A DNA stretch of 64,000 nt from Photobacterium angustum (GTDB lineage Bacteria; Pseudomonadota; Gammaproteobacteria; Enterobacterales; Vibrionaceae): positions 62,001 to 126,000 of the forward strand of contig NZ_PYOM01000005.1 in the NCBI RefSeq assembly GCF_003026365.1. The letters are read 5' to 3'. Under the pieces are notes generated by a model. That model saw nothing but the letters and a program-made list of their open reading frames with translations. It searched no databases and was not told the origin of the DNA. A program made the translations under genes and the position numbers. The number at the start of each line of letters is the position of its first letter. Position 1 is the stretch's first letter. This document shows, one piece after another, positions 35,356 to 44,442 of this stretch.

Positions 35356-35730
35356 ATGACTCATAAAACGAAAACAATGGAAGTACCTGTAGCCATCGCC
35401 GATCGAGTACAGGCTTTAATTGATGCTTTTGAAGCCAAGCAAAAGTTTAATGCCGAGCAGAAAGTGATAGTAAACAACTTCCTTGCTATGGATGGTTTAA
35501 GTTGTGAAATGGCGGTTTATAGCCTACCTCAAGCAGAATTAATGGATACATTACGCTTTGCTTATGAGCTATCAGGTACAAACAGTAAATTTGTAACCAG
35601 CATTTTGACGCTAACCCGTGAGAACCCGAAGAAAGTTTTATCTGACGCTCAACGCGCTTCAGCAAAAAGCTTATTATTTAACCTAATCAACGATCCTTCT
35701 GTTGTTTCTGCTATGAAAGAAATGGATTAA
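35356..35730 (+). CDS. Hypothetical protein, helical
   Basis: This 124-residue soluble protein appears all-helical (VPVAIADRVQALIDAFEAKQ, SLPQAELMDTLRFAYELSG, QRASAKSLLFNLINDPS). No family recognised. The ATG at 35356 has GGGAG 8 bases upstream; an in-frame ATG at 35338 has none. It ends before a strong bidirectional terminator. Confidence 0.68.
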   Translation: MTHKTKTMEVPVAIADRVQALIDAFEAKQKFNAEQKVIVNNFLAMDGLSCEMAVYSLPQAELMDTLRFAYELSGTNSKFVTSILTLTRENPKKVLSDAQRASAKSLLFNLINDPSVVSAMKEMD

Positions 35731-35761
35731 TTCAGCCTATTCTCTTTATAAAAGACAAAAT

Positions 35762-35796
35762 AAAACGGCATGGTTAAAATTAACCATGCCGTTTTT
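35762..35796. terminator. Bidirectional terminator
   Basis: AAAACGGCATGGTTA and TAACCATGCCGTTTT form a 15-bp perfect stem with a tiny loop between converging genes. Confidence 0.92.
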
Positions 35797-35827
35797 AATT
35801 CTATAACACTAACTATTTAGAAGTACC

Positions 35828-36715
35828 TTAACTTATAACGTGAGTTACACCTTGCTCTTGTAACCATGAGCTAAACCTTGGCGAATCTTCAATAAAACGG
35901 CTATACACCAAGCACAGTTTATTCGAGCTTTCTACCGACGTTAATAACATTTTCACTAACAAAAGTAGCGCGTCATTTTGTGCATCCGACATGTAGTTAA
36001 GCGAAGTATTCTCAATATCTTGACCAAGTGTGAATTGCGCTAGTTGCTCAACATCAACAATAAAACCATCAAAATACTGCAAGAATGTTTCTGCTAGTAA
36101 TGCATTGGAAGGGACGCTACACATCATAAAGACTTTTAAGTCATCAGCACCACGACATAAGCCTTGCTCAGCCAATAAATCAATTACTGTTGCCGCTTCA
36201 CTGAACGTACGAACAAACGGTACAACAAGTTCAATATTCTTTGCATAAAGGCGTGCGCGTTTAATCGCTTCACATTCTAGCTCAAACGCTTTTCGGTAGT
36301 CTGCATGACCTAATCGAGATGCACCACGTAATCCCATTGCTGGGTTAATTTCGTCTTGTTCTACTTCCGCACCTAATAAATGGCTACGAGAGTGTGAATT
36401 ATCACTAGTTAGACATACTTTTAACGGTGCATCGCCTTGTGTGGCAGCCGCTGCAATCAATAACTGGCTAAGTTTGGTTACAAATAACTCAGCGAAAGGC
36501 GTTTGATTATCGGCTTCTTTAAGCGCATCAAAAATAGCAGCTGTCGTTTCAGTAGAAAGTGATTCAGGCTTTGTAACAGCACAAGGGTGAACACCAATAT
36601 CATGAGCAATAAGATCATCGAGTGAGACAATCCCCACCTCACCACTTTCAAGTCCAGTTAACTGCACTGATGACGTCAACATTGCAGTTAACGTTAATTC
36701 ATTTTCAGTTGTCAT
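35828..36715 (-). CDS. PEP-synthase C-terminal-domain-like protein, probable pseudoenzyme
   Basis: The 295 residues align along their length with the C-terminal PEP/pyruvate-binding barrel of PpsA: IGVHPCAVTKPESL, GLRGASRLGHADYRKAFELE, ELVVPFVRTFSEA, SNALLAETFLQYFDGF. By comparison with E. coli PpsA, key residues are changed: metal-binding Glu in MMCE becomes MMCS, the SND metal-binding segment becomes VEQ, the catalytic Cys in GICGQG is Tyr, and the Arg of VRMSD is Cys, while the GxRGASR arginine pair remains. The ATP-grasp and phosphohistidine domains are absent. It is therefore unlikely to catalyse PEP chemistry but might still bind a ligand or partner. It is divergent from aroH, whose product consumes PEP. 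Confidence 0.8.
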   Translation of the reverse strand: MTTENELTLTAMLTSSVQLTGLESGEVGIVSLDDLIAHDIGVHPCAVTKPESLSTETTAAIFDALKEADNQTPFAELFVTKLSQLLIAAAATQGDAPLKVCLTSDNSHSRSHLLGAEVEQDEINPAMGLRGASRLGHADYRKAFELECEAIKRARLYAKNIELVVPFVRTFSEAATVIDLLAEQGLCRGADDLKVFMMCSVPSNALLAETFLQYFDGFIVDVEQLAQFTLGQDIENTSLNYMSDAQNDALLLLVKMLLTSVESSNKLCLVYSRFIEDSPRFSSWLQEQGVTHVIS

Positions 36716-37054
36716 AAAGCACCAATACTTCCTTGTTAATAAGACGAGTATTTAAAGAAATCGTCATTTAAACCCTGTGTATTCAAGAATACATTAAACA
36801 CCATTACAGTATATCGACCTTACTTTGTGTTGAATTACGAGGCAAGAACTAAAGCTAATTACTGATAACTTATTCATATCAATCAAACTTTGAAGCTTGA
36901 ACATTTCTTGATTACAAAATCATCATTAGTATTCAATCGTAGTAATAGGATGGTTAAAAACCTAAGTGATATCACAAGTTTGGTTTATTAAAATCGATTT
37001 TTGGGCTATCTTAGCGGTGTTATTACAGAGATCCCCAAGGTAGGCAAACATATT
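36716..37054. other. Intergenic region between the PEP-synthase-like gene and aroH
   Basis: Promoters for both divergent genes should lie here. The 10-base palindrome GTGATATCAC (36966-36975) is about 80 bases upstream of aroH. No sequence resembling the E. coli trp operator was found. No gene. Confidence 0.45.
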
Positions 37055-38113
37055 ATGCCAATGAAAACAGATGAACTTCGCACTGTGAGTTTAGGCTTGA
37101 TGCCAACTCCTGCTGAAATTGAAGCAACATCACCAATGACTGATGAAATTGCGACGCATGTAGAACATTCGCGCAAACAAATTGAAGCGATTTTAACGGG
37201 TCAAGATTCCCGTTTACTGGTGATTGTTGGGCCATGTTCTATACATGATACCGATGCAGCAGTTGATTATGCGAAACGCCTTGTTGCTGTACAAGAAACA
37301 TATAAAGACCAATTGTTTATCGTAATGCGTACCTATTTCGAAAAACCACGCACTGTTGTTGGTTGGAAAGGTTTAGTTACTGATCCACATTTAGATGGCA
37401 GTTTAGATTTAGCAACTGGTTTAAAAAAAGCACGTAAACTATTAATTGATATTAACTCGCTAGGCTTACCCACTGCGACTGAATTCCTTGATATGATCAC
37501 CGGTCAATACCTTGCTGATCTTATCAGTTGGGGGGCCATTGGTGCGCGTACTACAGAATCTCAGATCCACCGTGAAATGGCATCAGCCCTGTCTTGCCCT
37601 GTTGGCTTTAAAAACGGCACAGACGGTAATACCAAAATTGCGATTGATGCTATTCGCGCCACTCGTGAATCTCACCTTTTCTGCTCACCGGCAAAAAATG
37701 GACAAATGACGATTTACCGTACTTCCGGTAATCCTTACGGTCATATTATTTTACGTGGCGGTAAAATGCCAAACTACCATGCTGAAGACATAGCAACAGC
37801 ATGTGAGGCATTAGCCGGGTTTGAGTTACCACAGCGATTAATTGTCGATTTTAGTCATGGTAATTGCCAAAAGCAGCATAAACGTCAATTAGATGTTGCA
37901 GCTGAAATCTGTGAACAATTGAAAAGTGGCAGTCATTCAATTGCGGGTATCATGGCTGAGAGCTTTATTGAAGAAGGGAATCAAGCGGTTATTGAAAACA
38001 AACTTGATGAGCTTGTTTACGGTAAATCTATTACAGACCCTTGTATTCATTGGAACGACACGCTTAAGATGCTAGATATGTTAGCGGGTGCCGTTAAAAC
38101 AGCACAACGCTAA
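37055..38113 (+). CDS. aroH: 3-deoxy-7-phosphoheptulonate (DAHP) synthase, AroH-like
   Basis: This enzyme joins PEP and erythrose 4-phosphate in the first step of aromatic biosynthesis. The 352-residue protein has VIVGPCSIHD, TYFEKPRTVVGWKGL, IGARTTESQIHREMAS, CPVGFKNGTDGNTKIAIDAI and DFSHGNCQKQH. It resembles E. coli AroH more than AroF or AroG (KTDELRT start, GQMTIYRTSGNPYGHI, EDIATAC), suggesting tryptophan sensitivity, though regulation cannot be proved. The ATG at 37055 matches the AroH start. A longer frame from 37001 opens with TTG. Confidence 0.9.
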   Translation: MPMKTDELRTVSLGLMPTPAEIEATSPMTDEIATHVEHSRKQIEAILTGQDSRLLVIVGPCSIHDTDAAVDYAKRLVAVQETYKDQLFIVMRTYFEKPRTVVGWKGLVTDPHLDGSLDLATGLKKARKLLIDINSLGLPTATEFLDMITGQYLADLISWGAIGARTTESQIHREMASALSCPVGFKNGTDGNTKIAIDAIRATRESHLFCSPAKNGQMTIYRTSGNPYGHIILRGGKMPNYHAEDIATACEALAGFELPQRLIVDFSHGNCQKQHKRQLDVAAEICEQLKSGSHSIAGIMAESFIEEGNQAVIENKLDELVYGKSITDPCIHWNDTLKMLDMLAGAVKTAQR

Positions 38114-38259
38114 AATATCAATAAAAACAATTTGATGATATATAATACCGAGATAAAAGAGAGGTATAGATTGCTTCTCCTTCATTAATAAGCGGTATAC
38201 TATACGTGTTAATGTAGATGGGAAATATTCCCTTAGACTTATGATAAGAGGTCATAAAC

Positions 38260-38742
38260 ATGCCATCTTTTGATATTGTTTCAGAAGTAGATTCCGTAGA
38301 AATCAAGAATGCGGTAGATAACTCAAAGCGTGAATTAGACACGCGTTTCGACTTCCGTAATGTTGAATCAAGCATTGAATTAAACAAAGAAATCGTAAAA
38401 ATCACATCTGAGTCTGAATTCCAAGTAGATCAAATCGTTGCTATTTTACGTAGTAACCTTGCTAAACGTGGTGTAGATGCTAATGCGCTTGAGCGTAAAG
38501 CAGTCACTTTCTCAGGTAAAACTGCGTCTCAAAATATTGAATTTAAGCAAGGCGTAGAAACCACAAACGCGAAGAAATTAGTGAAAGCGATTAAAGACGC
38601 TAAACTGAAAGTTCAAGTTACTATCCAAGGTGACAAACTTCGCGTAACGGGTAAAAAGCGTGATGATCTACAAGCGACTATGTCACTTGTCCGTGAACAA
38701 GAGTTAGGTCAACCATTTCAGTTTGATAATTTCCGCGACTGA
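38260..38742 (+). CDS. yajQ: YajQ family nucleotide (c-di-GMP)-binding protein
   Basis: The 160-residue protein has the YajQ opening [20 protein letters not shown], the region [12 protein letters not shown] and the late [19 protein letters not shown] and GKKRDDLQ. YajQ proteins bind nucleotides, and a Xanthomonas homologue binds c-di-GMP and interacts with a transcription factor. The role in Vibrionaceae is not settled. GAGG lies before the ATG. Single-gene unit with a strong terminator. Confidence 0.95.
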   Translation: MPSFDIVSEVDSVEIKNAVDNSKRELDTRFDFRNVESSIELNKEIVKITSESEFQVDQIVAILRSNLAKRGVDANALERKAVTFSGKTASQNIEFKQGVETTNAKKLVKAIKDAKLKVQVTIQGDKLRVTGKKRDDLQATMSLVREQELGQPFQFDNFRD

Positions 38743-38759
38743 TTTTATCCAAATAGTTA

Positions 38760-38790
38760 AAAAAGGAAGGCTCTTTGCCTTCCTTTTTTT
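38760..38790 (+). terminator. Intrinsic terminator of yajQ
   Basis: AAAAGGAAGGC and GCCTTCCTTTTTTT flank a TCTTT loop. Confidence 0.93.
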
Positions 38791-39021
38791 TAAACTTTTT
38801 TTGCTAGCATTAAAATAATATTGTAAAAAATATACTCGAGGTGTATTATTCAAAATATAGTTTAAAATTCATTTTAATCATACAAATTGCATATTTCACC
38901 CGATATATACACTTTTATTACATAAAAAACCCACCTTTCTCACTGCATAATAATGTTATTAATATAGTGTTAACGCACTTGTATGCTTTGTAAGCAAACG
39001 CATTTTTTTTCTCTGCAAAAT

Positions 39022-39070
39022 TTGTTGAACCCAAGATTTATCCCCTATAATGCGCGCTCTTCGATAGGGG
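39022..39070 (+). promoter_or_regulatory. Promoter with overlapping dyad upstream of the serine permease
   Basis: TTGTTG (39022-39027) and TATAAT (39046-39051) are separated by 18 bases, a good sigma-70 promoter. A perfect 7-bp inverted repeat, CCCCTAT (39042-39048) and ATAGGGG (39064-39070), overlaps the -10 box and the start point, so it could be an operator or form a hairpin at the start of the RNA. The leader from here to the start codon would be about 275 bases and contains no gene. Confidence 0.6.
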
Positions 39071-39336
39071 CACTATTTACAAAGTTATTGAACAGAGAGA
39101 ATCACAGCAGACATTGTTTATAACTTGCTTGATGTAAGTATGGAAACACAAGATCGACAACGGACCCGTCACTGAATATAGAATATATATCCTATATTTG
39201 ACCATCAAATCGCACGTTCACTACTTCTTATTTTTTGAAGCTTTATCTGTTGCTCTTCGCGTATGCGACCAAGGAAGATCAGAATAACTCAGCCCTTTGA
39301 AAGTTAAACATAATACTTATAAAGGAGATGTCCATT

Positions 39337-40626
39337 ATGGGCACCGCACAAAATTTAAAGGCGACGACTTCTGCACAAAGCAAAAAATTAGGGTGGAACA
39401 AAAGCGATACATTATGGATGCTTGGTCTATACGGTACAGCCGTGGGTGCAGGTACTCTATTTTTACCAATTAATGCGGGTGTTGGCGGTTTAATTCCATT
39501 ACTTGTAATGGCCGTTCTTGCATTTCCAATGACATTCTTTGCACACCGTGCGATGACACGTTTTGTGTTATCAAGTTCGAATCCGGGCGCTGATATTACA
39601 GAAGTTGTTGAAGAGCACTTTGGTAAGGGCATGGGTAAAGTGATCACATTACTTTATTTCTTTGCTATCTACCCTATTCTATTAGTTTATAGTGTTGCAC
39701 TTACAAATACTGTTGAAAGCTTTATGCTTAACCAGTTAGGCATCGAACCACCAGCACGTGCAATTTTAGCGTTAGTATTGATCCTTGGTTTAATGGCAAT
39801 TGTTCGTTTAGGTGAGCAATTAATTGTTAAAGCGATGAGTATCTTAGTATTCCCATTCGTTGCTGTATTATTAATGTTGGCACTGTTTCTTGTACCATAC
39901 TGGAATGACTCTATCTTCCATAACGTTATCCCAGCACACGGCGGCTTAAACTCTGTAATGCTTGCAGTATGGTTAATCTTACCGGTAATGGTTTTCTCGT
40001 TTAACCACTCACCTGTTATCTCATCATTTGCTGTAGCAACACAAAAAGCGCATGGCGAAAACGCAGAGCGTCAAAGTTCACGTATTCTAGCCCGTGCACA
40101 CATTATGATGGTATTAACCGTAATGTTCTTCGTTTTCAGCTGTGTATTAAGCTTATCACCTGATAATCTAGCAGAAGCTAAAGCAAATAACGTATCGATT
40201 CTAACTTACTTAGCAAACCACTTTGATACACCGATCATTGCTTATGTTGCGCCGATTGTAGCAATTATTGCAATCACTAAGTCTTTCCTTGGTCACTACT
40301 TAGGTGCCAGTGAAGGCCTAAATGGTTTAGTTATCAAAGTTACTCGTGATAAGAATAAAGAAATCTCAAGCAAAGCACTAAACCGATTTACAGCAATCTT
40401 TATGCTAGTAACAACATGGACCGTAGCGACACTAAATCCAAGTATTCTAGGTATGATTGAGAGCTTAGGTGGTCCTATCATTGCAATGTTGCTATTTATT
40501 ATGCCAATGTATGCAATCAAAAAAGTACCATCAATGAAGAAATATTCAGGCGCAATCAGCAATGTATTTGTGACGGTTATCGGCCTTGTTTCTATTTCTG
40601 CAATCTTCTACTCATTATTTATGTAA
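39337..40626 (+). CDS. sdaC: HAAAP family serine/threonine permease (SdaC-like)
   Basis: The 429 residues equal the length of E. coli SdaC and form about eleven hydrophobic helices, opening with SDTLWMLGLYGTAVGAGTLF and the LPINAGVGGLIPLL block typical of hydroxy/aromatic amino acid permeases; NHSPVISSFAVATQ and FLGHYLGASEGLNG are further family marks. It would take up serine with protons. The second ATG (39337) is chosen because GGAG stands 9 bases upstream, whereas it directly abuts the ATG at 39328. Serine rather than threonine is inferred from resemblance. Confidence 0.86.
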   Translation: MGTAQNLKATTSAQSKKLGWNKSDTLWMLGLYGTAVGAGTLFLPINAGVGGLIPLLVMAVLAFPMTFFAHRAMTRFVLSSSNPGADITEVVEEHFGKGMGKVITLLYFFAIYPILLVYSVALTNTVESFMLNQLGIEPPARAILALVLILGLMAIVRLGEQLIVKAMSILVFPFVAVLLMLALFLVPYWNDSIFHNVIPAHGGLNSVMLAVWLILPVMVFSFNHSPVISSFAVATQKAHGENAERQSSRILARAHIMMVLTVMFFVFSCVLSLSPDNLAEAKANNVSILTYLANHFDTPIIAYVAPIVAIIAITKSFLGHYLGASEGLNGLVIKVTRDKNKEISSKALNRFTAIFMLVTTWTVATLNPSILGMIESLGGPIIAMLLFIMPMYAIKKVPSMKKYSGAISNVFVTVIGLVSISAIFYSLFM

Positions 40627-40643
40627 TGTATAAACAATGAGTT

Positions 40644-40674
40644 AAAAGGCTAGCCTAGTGCTAGCCTTTTTTAT
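40644..40674 (+). terminator. Intrinsic terminator of the serine permease
   Basis: AAAGGCTAGC and GCTAGCCTTT flank a CTAGT loop, followed by TTTATTTTT. Confidence 0.93.
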
Positions 40675-40764
40675 TTTTAACTCTTACCACTCTCAATATT
40701 GTTAAAAATTTGCTACATTATTCATAACGTATGCCATTTTTATGACTTAAATATTGGGTAGCCA

Positions 40765-41391
40765 ATGACTAATCAGCCAATTGATTTTCAACTCGAACAC
40801 GAGAACCCGCTTATTTGGCCGATCCTGTCCTTACTGCAACACCAACCAAAAAACTGGATGATCCACACCCTTAGCCAAGCATTACGTGAAAAAGAAATGT
40901 TAGATACGCTTGATAGCGACAGCAATAAGGATCTCTTCAAACGTAATTTCTTATTAATGAATGCACTCTACCAACTCCAGGTTTTATTATTTCCTAAACA
41001 GTGGCTACAAGTTCAAGCAATGGATATTCAACTGCTTAATATTGTTTATCAAACCCATCATTTAGAACAAGAAGATCCTCTACGGGAGTATTATTTAGAC
41101 TGGAGGAATTATCATGCTGATAGTGATGCGATAGAGCAACTAATGAGCTCTTTTTGGCGACGATACCAGCAACATATTAATAACCAGCCAATTAATATTA
41201 CTACGACATCCATTGATGATGACTTTGATTTATTTTCTTTATCCAATACAGCATCACTAGCGGAAGTTAGAAAACAATGGCGTCGTTTAGCATTACAATG
41301 GCACCCTGATCGTGAAAATGGTGATGGTGAGAAATTCAAACTACTTTATAACGCTAATCAACGATTAATCAGTTACTTAAAAAACAGGTAG
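40765..41391 (+). CDS. DnaJ-related protein with C-terminal J domain
   Basis: The 208-residue protein has an N-terminal DnaJ-related helical region (about 10-140, starting NPLIWPILSLLQHQPKNWMI) and a compact J domain at the C-terminus with the HPD tripeptide at 180-182 in LALQWHPDRENG. The J domain is short, ending within helix III. HPD is the Hsp70-stimulating motif, so this may be a cochaperone for one of the Hsp70 proteins of the cell, possibly the divergent pair encoded 6 kb downstream. That link is only inference. Confidence 0.87.
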   Translation: MTNQPIDFQLEHENPLIWPILSLLQHQPKNWMIHTLSQALREKEMLDTLDSDSNKDLFKRNFLLMNALYQLQVLLFPKQWLQVQAMDIQLLNIVYQTHHLEQEDPLREYYLDWRNYHADSDAIEQLMSSFWRRYQQHINNQPINITTTSIDDDFDLFSLSNTASLAEVRKQWRRLALQWHPDRENGDGEKFKLLYNANQRLISYLKNR

Positions 41392-41505
41392 CGACACTGA
41401 TAATCATCCGGCTGATATTTCACACATAGCTATCACACAGTTCTGACAGCACATTAACCTTCATCTCCTACATTGTCCGCGACATTTATTTTTGGCTGCG
41501 AGACA

Positions 41506-42252
41506 ATGAAACTATATTATTTACTTCCTTTAACTACTTTCTTGTGCCAGACGGCTTTTGCTGCTCCGACAACAGAAACGGCAGAAAAAGATCCTGCATT
41601 TGATGGTTCAGCAAAACTCGGCTTTATTTACTCAAAAACAACCAATACCTCAATGTCGTTGAATTCCGCAACAGATCTTAATTATAAAAAAAATAATTGG
41701 TCGAATAAATTATCCTTAAGTTCTTTTTATACCGATAGTACTGAAGAAGAAGATGGTGTTAATAAATATCTAATAGCACTAAAAAACGAATACGCGATGG
41801 GGCCTCATTCTTTTACTTATTTAAGTAATACCTATAACCACGATCAATTTGGTACATATCGCAGTGAATACATTGTCTCGACGGGTTTAGGCTACAAATT
41901 TTACGATACCAAAACAACAAAACTAGTTGTTGGTGGTGGTCCGGGTTATCGTCATAGTCGTCGCCAAGCAGATGATCCCGATTACCCAAATCAAACAGAA
42001 CAAAACATGATTGCTAATGCATTCTTGCGCGCAAAAAAACAGTTTACACCAACTTTTTCTGCTGGCTTTGAAAGCAATGTTGACTATGGTCGTTCAAATA
42101 CAGCTTATAATTTAGATGCATTTATAAAGAACCGATTAATTGATCATATTGCACTTATGTTAGATACCCAATATATCTACAATACAGAAGTGGCAAGTGA
42201 TAAAAGTAACGATGAGGTATACAGTACGGTCAGTATTACTTACGATTTTTAA
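41506..42252 (+). CDS. DUF481 family outer-membrane protein (YdiY-like)
   Basis: The 248-residue protein has a signal peptide (MKLYYLLPLTTFLCQTAFAA) and a body of alternating polar and aromatic beta strands ending in the strand VSITYDF with a terminal Phe, typical of an outer-membrane barrel. The DUF481 pattern shows in GSAKLGFIYSKTTNTSMSLN and GGGPGYRHS. Function unknown. The ATG at 41506 starts at the signal peptide; a frame from 41473 adds 11 residues. Confidence 0.85.
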   Translation: MKLYYLLPLTTFLCQTAFAAPTTETAEKDPAFDGSAKLGFIYSKTTNTSMSLNSATDLNYKKNNWSNKLSLSSFYTDSTEEEDGVNKYLIALKNEYAMGPHSFTYLSNTYNHDQFGTYRSEYIVSTGLGYKFYDTKTTKLVVGGGPGYRHSRRQADDPDYPNQTEQNMIANAFLRAKKQFTPTFSAGFESNVDYGRSNTAYNLDAFIKNRLIDHIALMLDTQYIYNTEVASDKSNDEVYSTVSITYDF

Positions 42253-42285
42253 TCTTTTTCTTATAGAAAATATTCAATTAGATAT

Positions 42286-42320
42286 AAAAATGCCGAAGAT
42301 TAATAAACTTCGGCATTTTT
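42286..42320. terminator. Bidirectional terminator
   Basis: AAAAATGCCGAAG and CTTCGGCATTTTT form a 13-bp perfect stem between the converging DUF481 and acyltransferase genes. Confidence 0.93.
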
Positions 42321-42355
42321 ATACTTTTTCTATATATTCGCTATCTTTGTATTAA

Positions 42356-43288
42356 CTATTTATATAAAGATGGTTCACCCTCTGGGCGGGTTTTAAATCG
42401 ATTATGTAACCACATATATTGTGAAGGTGCCGCTAAAATAGAGCGTTCTACCGCTTTATTAATATAAGCCGCGGCGGCATCTGGATCTTTGTGCGGAAAC
42501 GCTTCCAAAGGTGGATATATTTTCAATGTATATTGACCGCTATCAGTATCACGGATCATCGAAAAAGGTAATGGAACGGAATCAGTATTATCAATTAATA
42601 AACTGGTACCTGTCGTTGTACACGCCTGCTCTACCGCAAATAAAGGTGCGAATGTGGAATTTCGACCACGACCATAATCATGATCAGGTGCATACCACAA
42701 CATTTCACCCTGCCTTAAATCCTGAAACATACCTTTTAAATCTTTACGATCACGCATATGTTTATTTGAACGGACACGACCTTTAAATTGAAAATAGTCA
42801 AAACAAGGATTTTTATTAGGACGATAGACCCCGACACCTGGCGTATGTAAACCAAAAGCACGAGCTCCTAATTCGAGGTTCAGTGAATGAACAGCAATCA
42901 ACAAGATCCCTTTTCCTTGTTCTTGCAACTTATAAATATGCTCTAAACCTTCAACCTTAACATGGCGCTCAACCCGTAAGTCAGGCCAAAACCATGCCAT
43001 ACTAGTTTCAAATAGCGCTAGGCCAGTGTTATCGATGTTTTGTTTAATAAGCTTATTACGCTCATTAATATCCATATCTGGAAAGCACAACTCTAAATTA
43101 CGCTCAATCGTTTTACGTCTGTTAGGCATAAAATGCATCACTAAACGTCCAACACCTTGTCCTAAGCGAAATTGTATAAAGTAAGGCAACCAACTAATTA
43201 AATACATCACTGCCATAGATATCAAAACAGGCCAATATCTAGGATGTAAAAAAGACGAAGTAAACGTTGGAGCTGTGAATTTTCTCAT
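42356..43288 (-). CDS. lpxL: LpxL-like Kdo2-lipid IVA secondary acyltransferase, copy 1
   Basis: The 310-residue inner-membrane enzyme adds a secondary acyl chain to lipid A precursor. It resembles E. coli LpxL/LpxP along its length: FLHPRYW with a following membrane helix, RNLELCFPDM, AWFWPDLRVERH, the catalytic motif H-x4-E in AVHSLNLELGARAFG, GVYRPNKNPCFDYFQF, DRKDLKGM, WYAPDHDYG, TTTGTSLL and the end MWLHNRFKTRPEGEPSLYK. The acyl chain added cannot be predicted. It lies after a paralogue with a terminator between them. Confidence 0.9.
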   Translation of the reverse strand: MRKFTAPTFTSSFLHPRYWPVLISMAVMYLISWLPYFIQFRLGQGVGRLVMHFMPNRRKTIERNLELCFPDMDINERNKLIKQNIDNTGLALFETSMAWFWPDLRVERHVKVEGLEHIYKLQEQGKGILLIAVHSLNLELGARAFGLHTPGVGVYRPNKNPCFDYFQFKGRVRSNKHMRDRKDLKGMFQDLRQGEMLWYAPDHDYGRGRNSTFAPLFAVEQACTTTGTSLLIDNTDSVPLPFSMIRDTDSGQYTLKIYPPLEAFPHKDPDAAAAYINKAVERSILAAPSQYMWLHNRFKTRPEGEPSLYK

Positions 43289-43461
43289 AGCGACGATAAT
43301 CCCTTTACAATGTATGGCTGCTTAGTGAAATGTAAATTTCTAATTATATTGATAGTATTTCTAAGCAGTTAATAACAGTATTTTAAGTTGAGTTATGGAT
43401 TAGTTGCAAGATCAAGTGTGACCATCATCGCAAATAGACAGGTTGCGTTAAGATTATTAAA

Positions 43462-43490
43462 AATAAAAAGCCTGCAATATTTGCAGGCTT
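43462..43490 (-). terminator. Intrinsic terminator between the two acyltransferases
   Basis: On the minus strand AAGCCTGCAA and TTGCAGGCTT flank ATA and are followed by TTTATTTTT, so the two genes are mainly separate units. Confidence 0.9.
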
Positions 43491-43515
43491 CAAAGTATTA
43501 ATCTGATAGCTTAGG

Positions 43516-44442
43516 TTATTTATACAAGCATTCTTGCCCTTCAGGGCGAGTTTTAAAGCGACGATGTAGCCACATATATTGGCTAGGTGCAGCCATAATC
43601 GATTCTTCAACAATTTTATTAATGAAAGCTGCAGCTGCATCAGGATCTTTGTTCGGAAAACCTTCAACCGCCTTACGTAAGGTTAGTGTGTAATGCCCTT
43701 TATCGTCTCTTACCATAGTAAAAGGTACGATAACGCAATCAGTATTATCAACTAACAAGCTTGTACCTGTTGTTGTACACGCTTGATCTACAGCAAATAA
43801 TGGCGCAAATGTTGAACGACGACGACCATAATCATGATCCGGTGCATACCATACTCGCTCACCCGTTTTTAATGCATGCAACATTGACTTTACGTCTTTA
43901 CGATCAATCAAAGTACGGTTTGAACGTGAACGACCTAAATACTGAAAGTAATCAAAACAAGGGTTACTATTAGGGCGATAAACCCCCATACCTGACATTT
44001 TAATGCCAAACGCACGCGCACCTAATTCAAGATTCATTGAATGCACGGCAACCATCAATACGCCTTTGCCTTCTTTAGCAAGTTGTTCCATTTGTTCAAG
44101 GCCAACAATTGTCACATGGCGGTTCACGCGTTCATCAGACCAAAACCATGCCATGCCAGTTTCAAACAATCCCATACCGGTATTATCAATATTTTCTGAG
44201 ATTAAACGTTGTTTGTCTTCTTCTAGCATCGTAGGAAAACATAGTTCTAAATTACGCTCAATTGTGCGGCGACGCTTTTTCATCAATTTAATCGCTAGGC
44301 GACCGATGTTTTTACCCATAGTTAATTGCCATGAGTATGGAAGACAACTCAGAAGGTACATTACGCCAACAAGAATAAGCGTCCCCCAATAACGGGGATG
44401 AAGAAGAGATAGCGTAAATTTTGGAGTGTTATTTTTTGTCAT
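43516..44442 (-). CDS. lpxL: LpxL-like Kdo2-lipid IVA secondary acyltransferase, copy 2
   Basis: The 308 residues (ATG at 44442 with AAAGG 8 bases upstream) share the whole LpxL pattern with the neighbouring paralogue: LLHPRYWGTLILVGVMYLL, RNLELCFPTM, AWFWSDERVNRH, HSMNLELGARAFG (H-x4-E), VYRPNSNPCFDYFQYLGRSR, WYAPDHDYG and HRRFKTRPEGQECLYK. The two copies probably differ in acyl-chain or temperature preference, as LpxL and LpxP do in E. coli. A frame from 44481 adds 13 unlikely residues. Confidence 0.9.
   Translation of the reverse strand: MTKNNTPKFTLSLLHPRYWGTLILVGVMYLLSCLPYSWQLTMGKNIGRLAIKLMKKRRRTIERNLELCFPTMLEEDKQRLISENIDNTGMGLFETGMAWFWSDERVNRHVTIVGLEQMEQLAKEGKGVLMVAVHSMNLELGARAFGIKMSGMGVYRPNSNPCFDYFQYLGRSRSNRTLIDRKDVKSMLHALKTGERVWYAPDHDYGRRRSTFAPLFAVDQACTTTGTSLLVDNTDCVIVPFTMVRDDKGHYTLTLRKAVEGFPNKDPDAAAAFINKIVEESIMAAPSQYMWLHRRFKTRPEGQECLYK

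Noticed and set aside
36716-37054. TrpR operator upstream of aroH
   Set aside because: Searched by eye for the E. coli CTAGT-type operator and found none; only an unrelated GTGATATCAC palindrome is present.
43462-43490. Reading the two LpxL genes as one operon
   Set aside because: A strong terminator lies between them; readthrough is possible but separate units are more likely.
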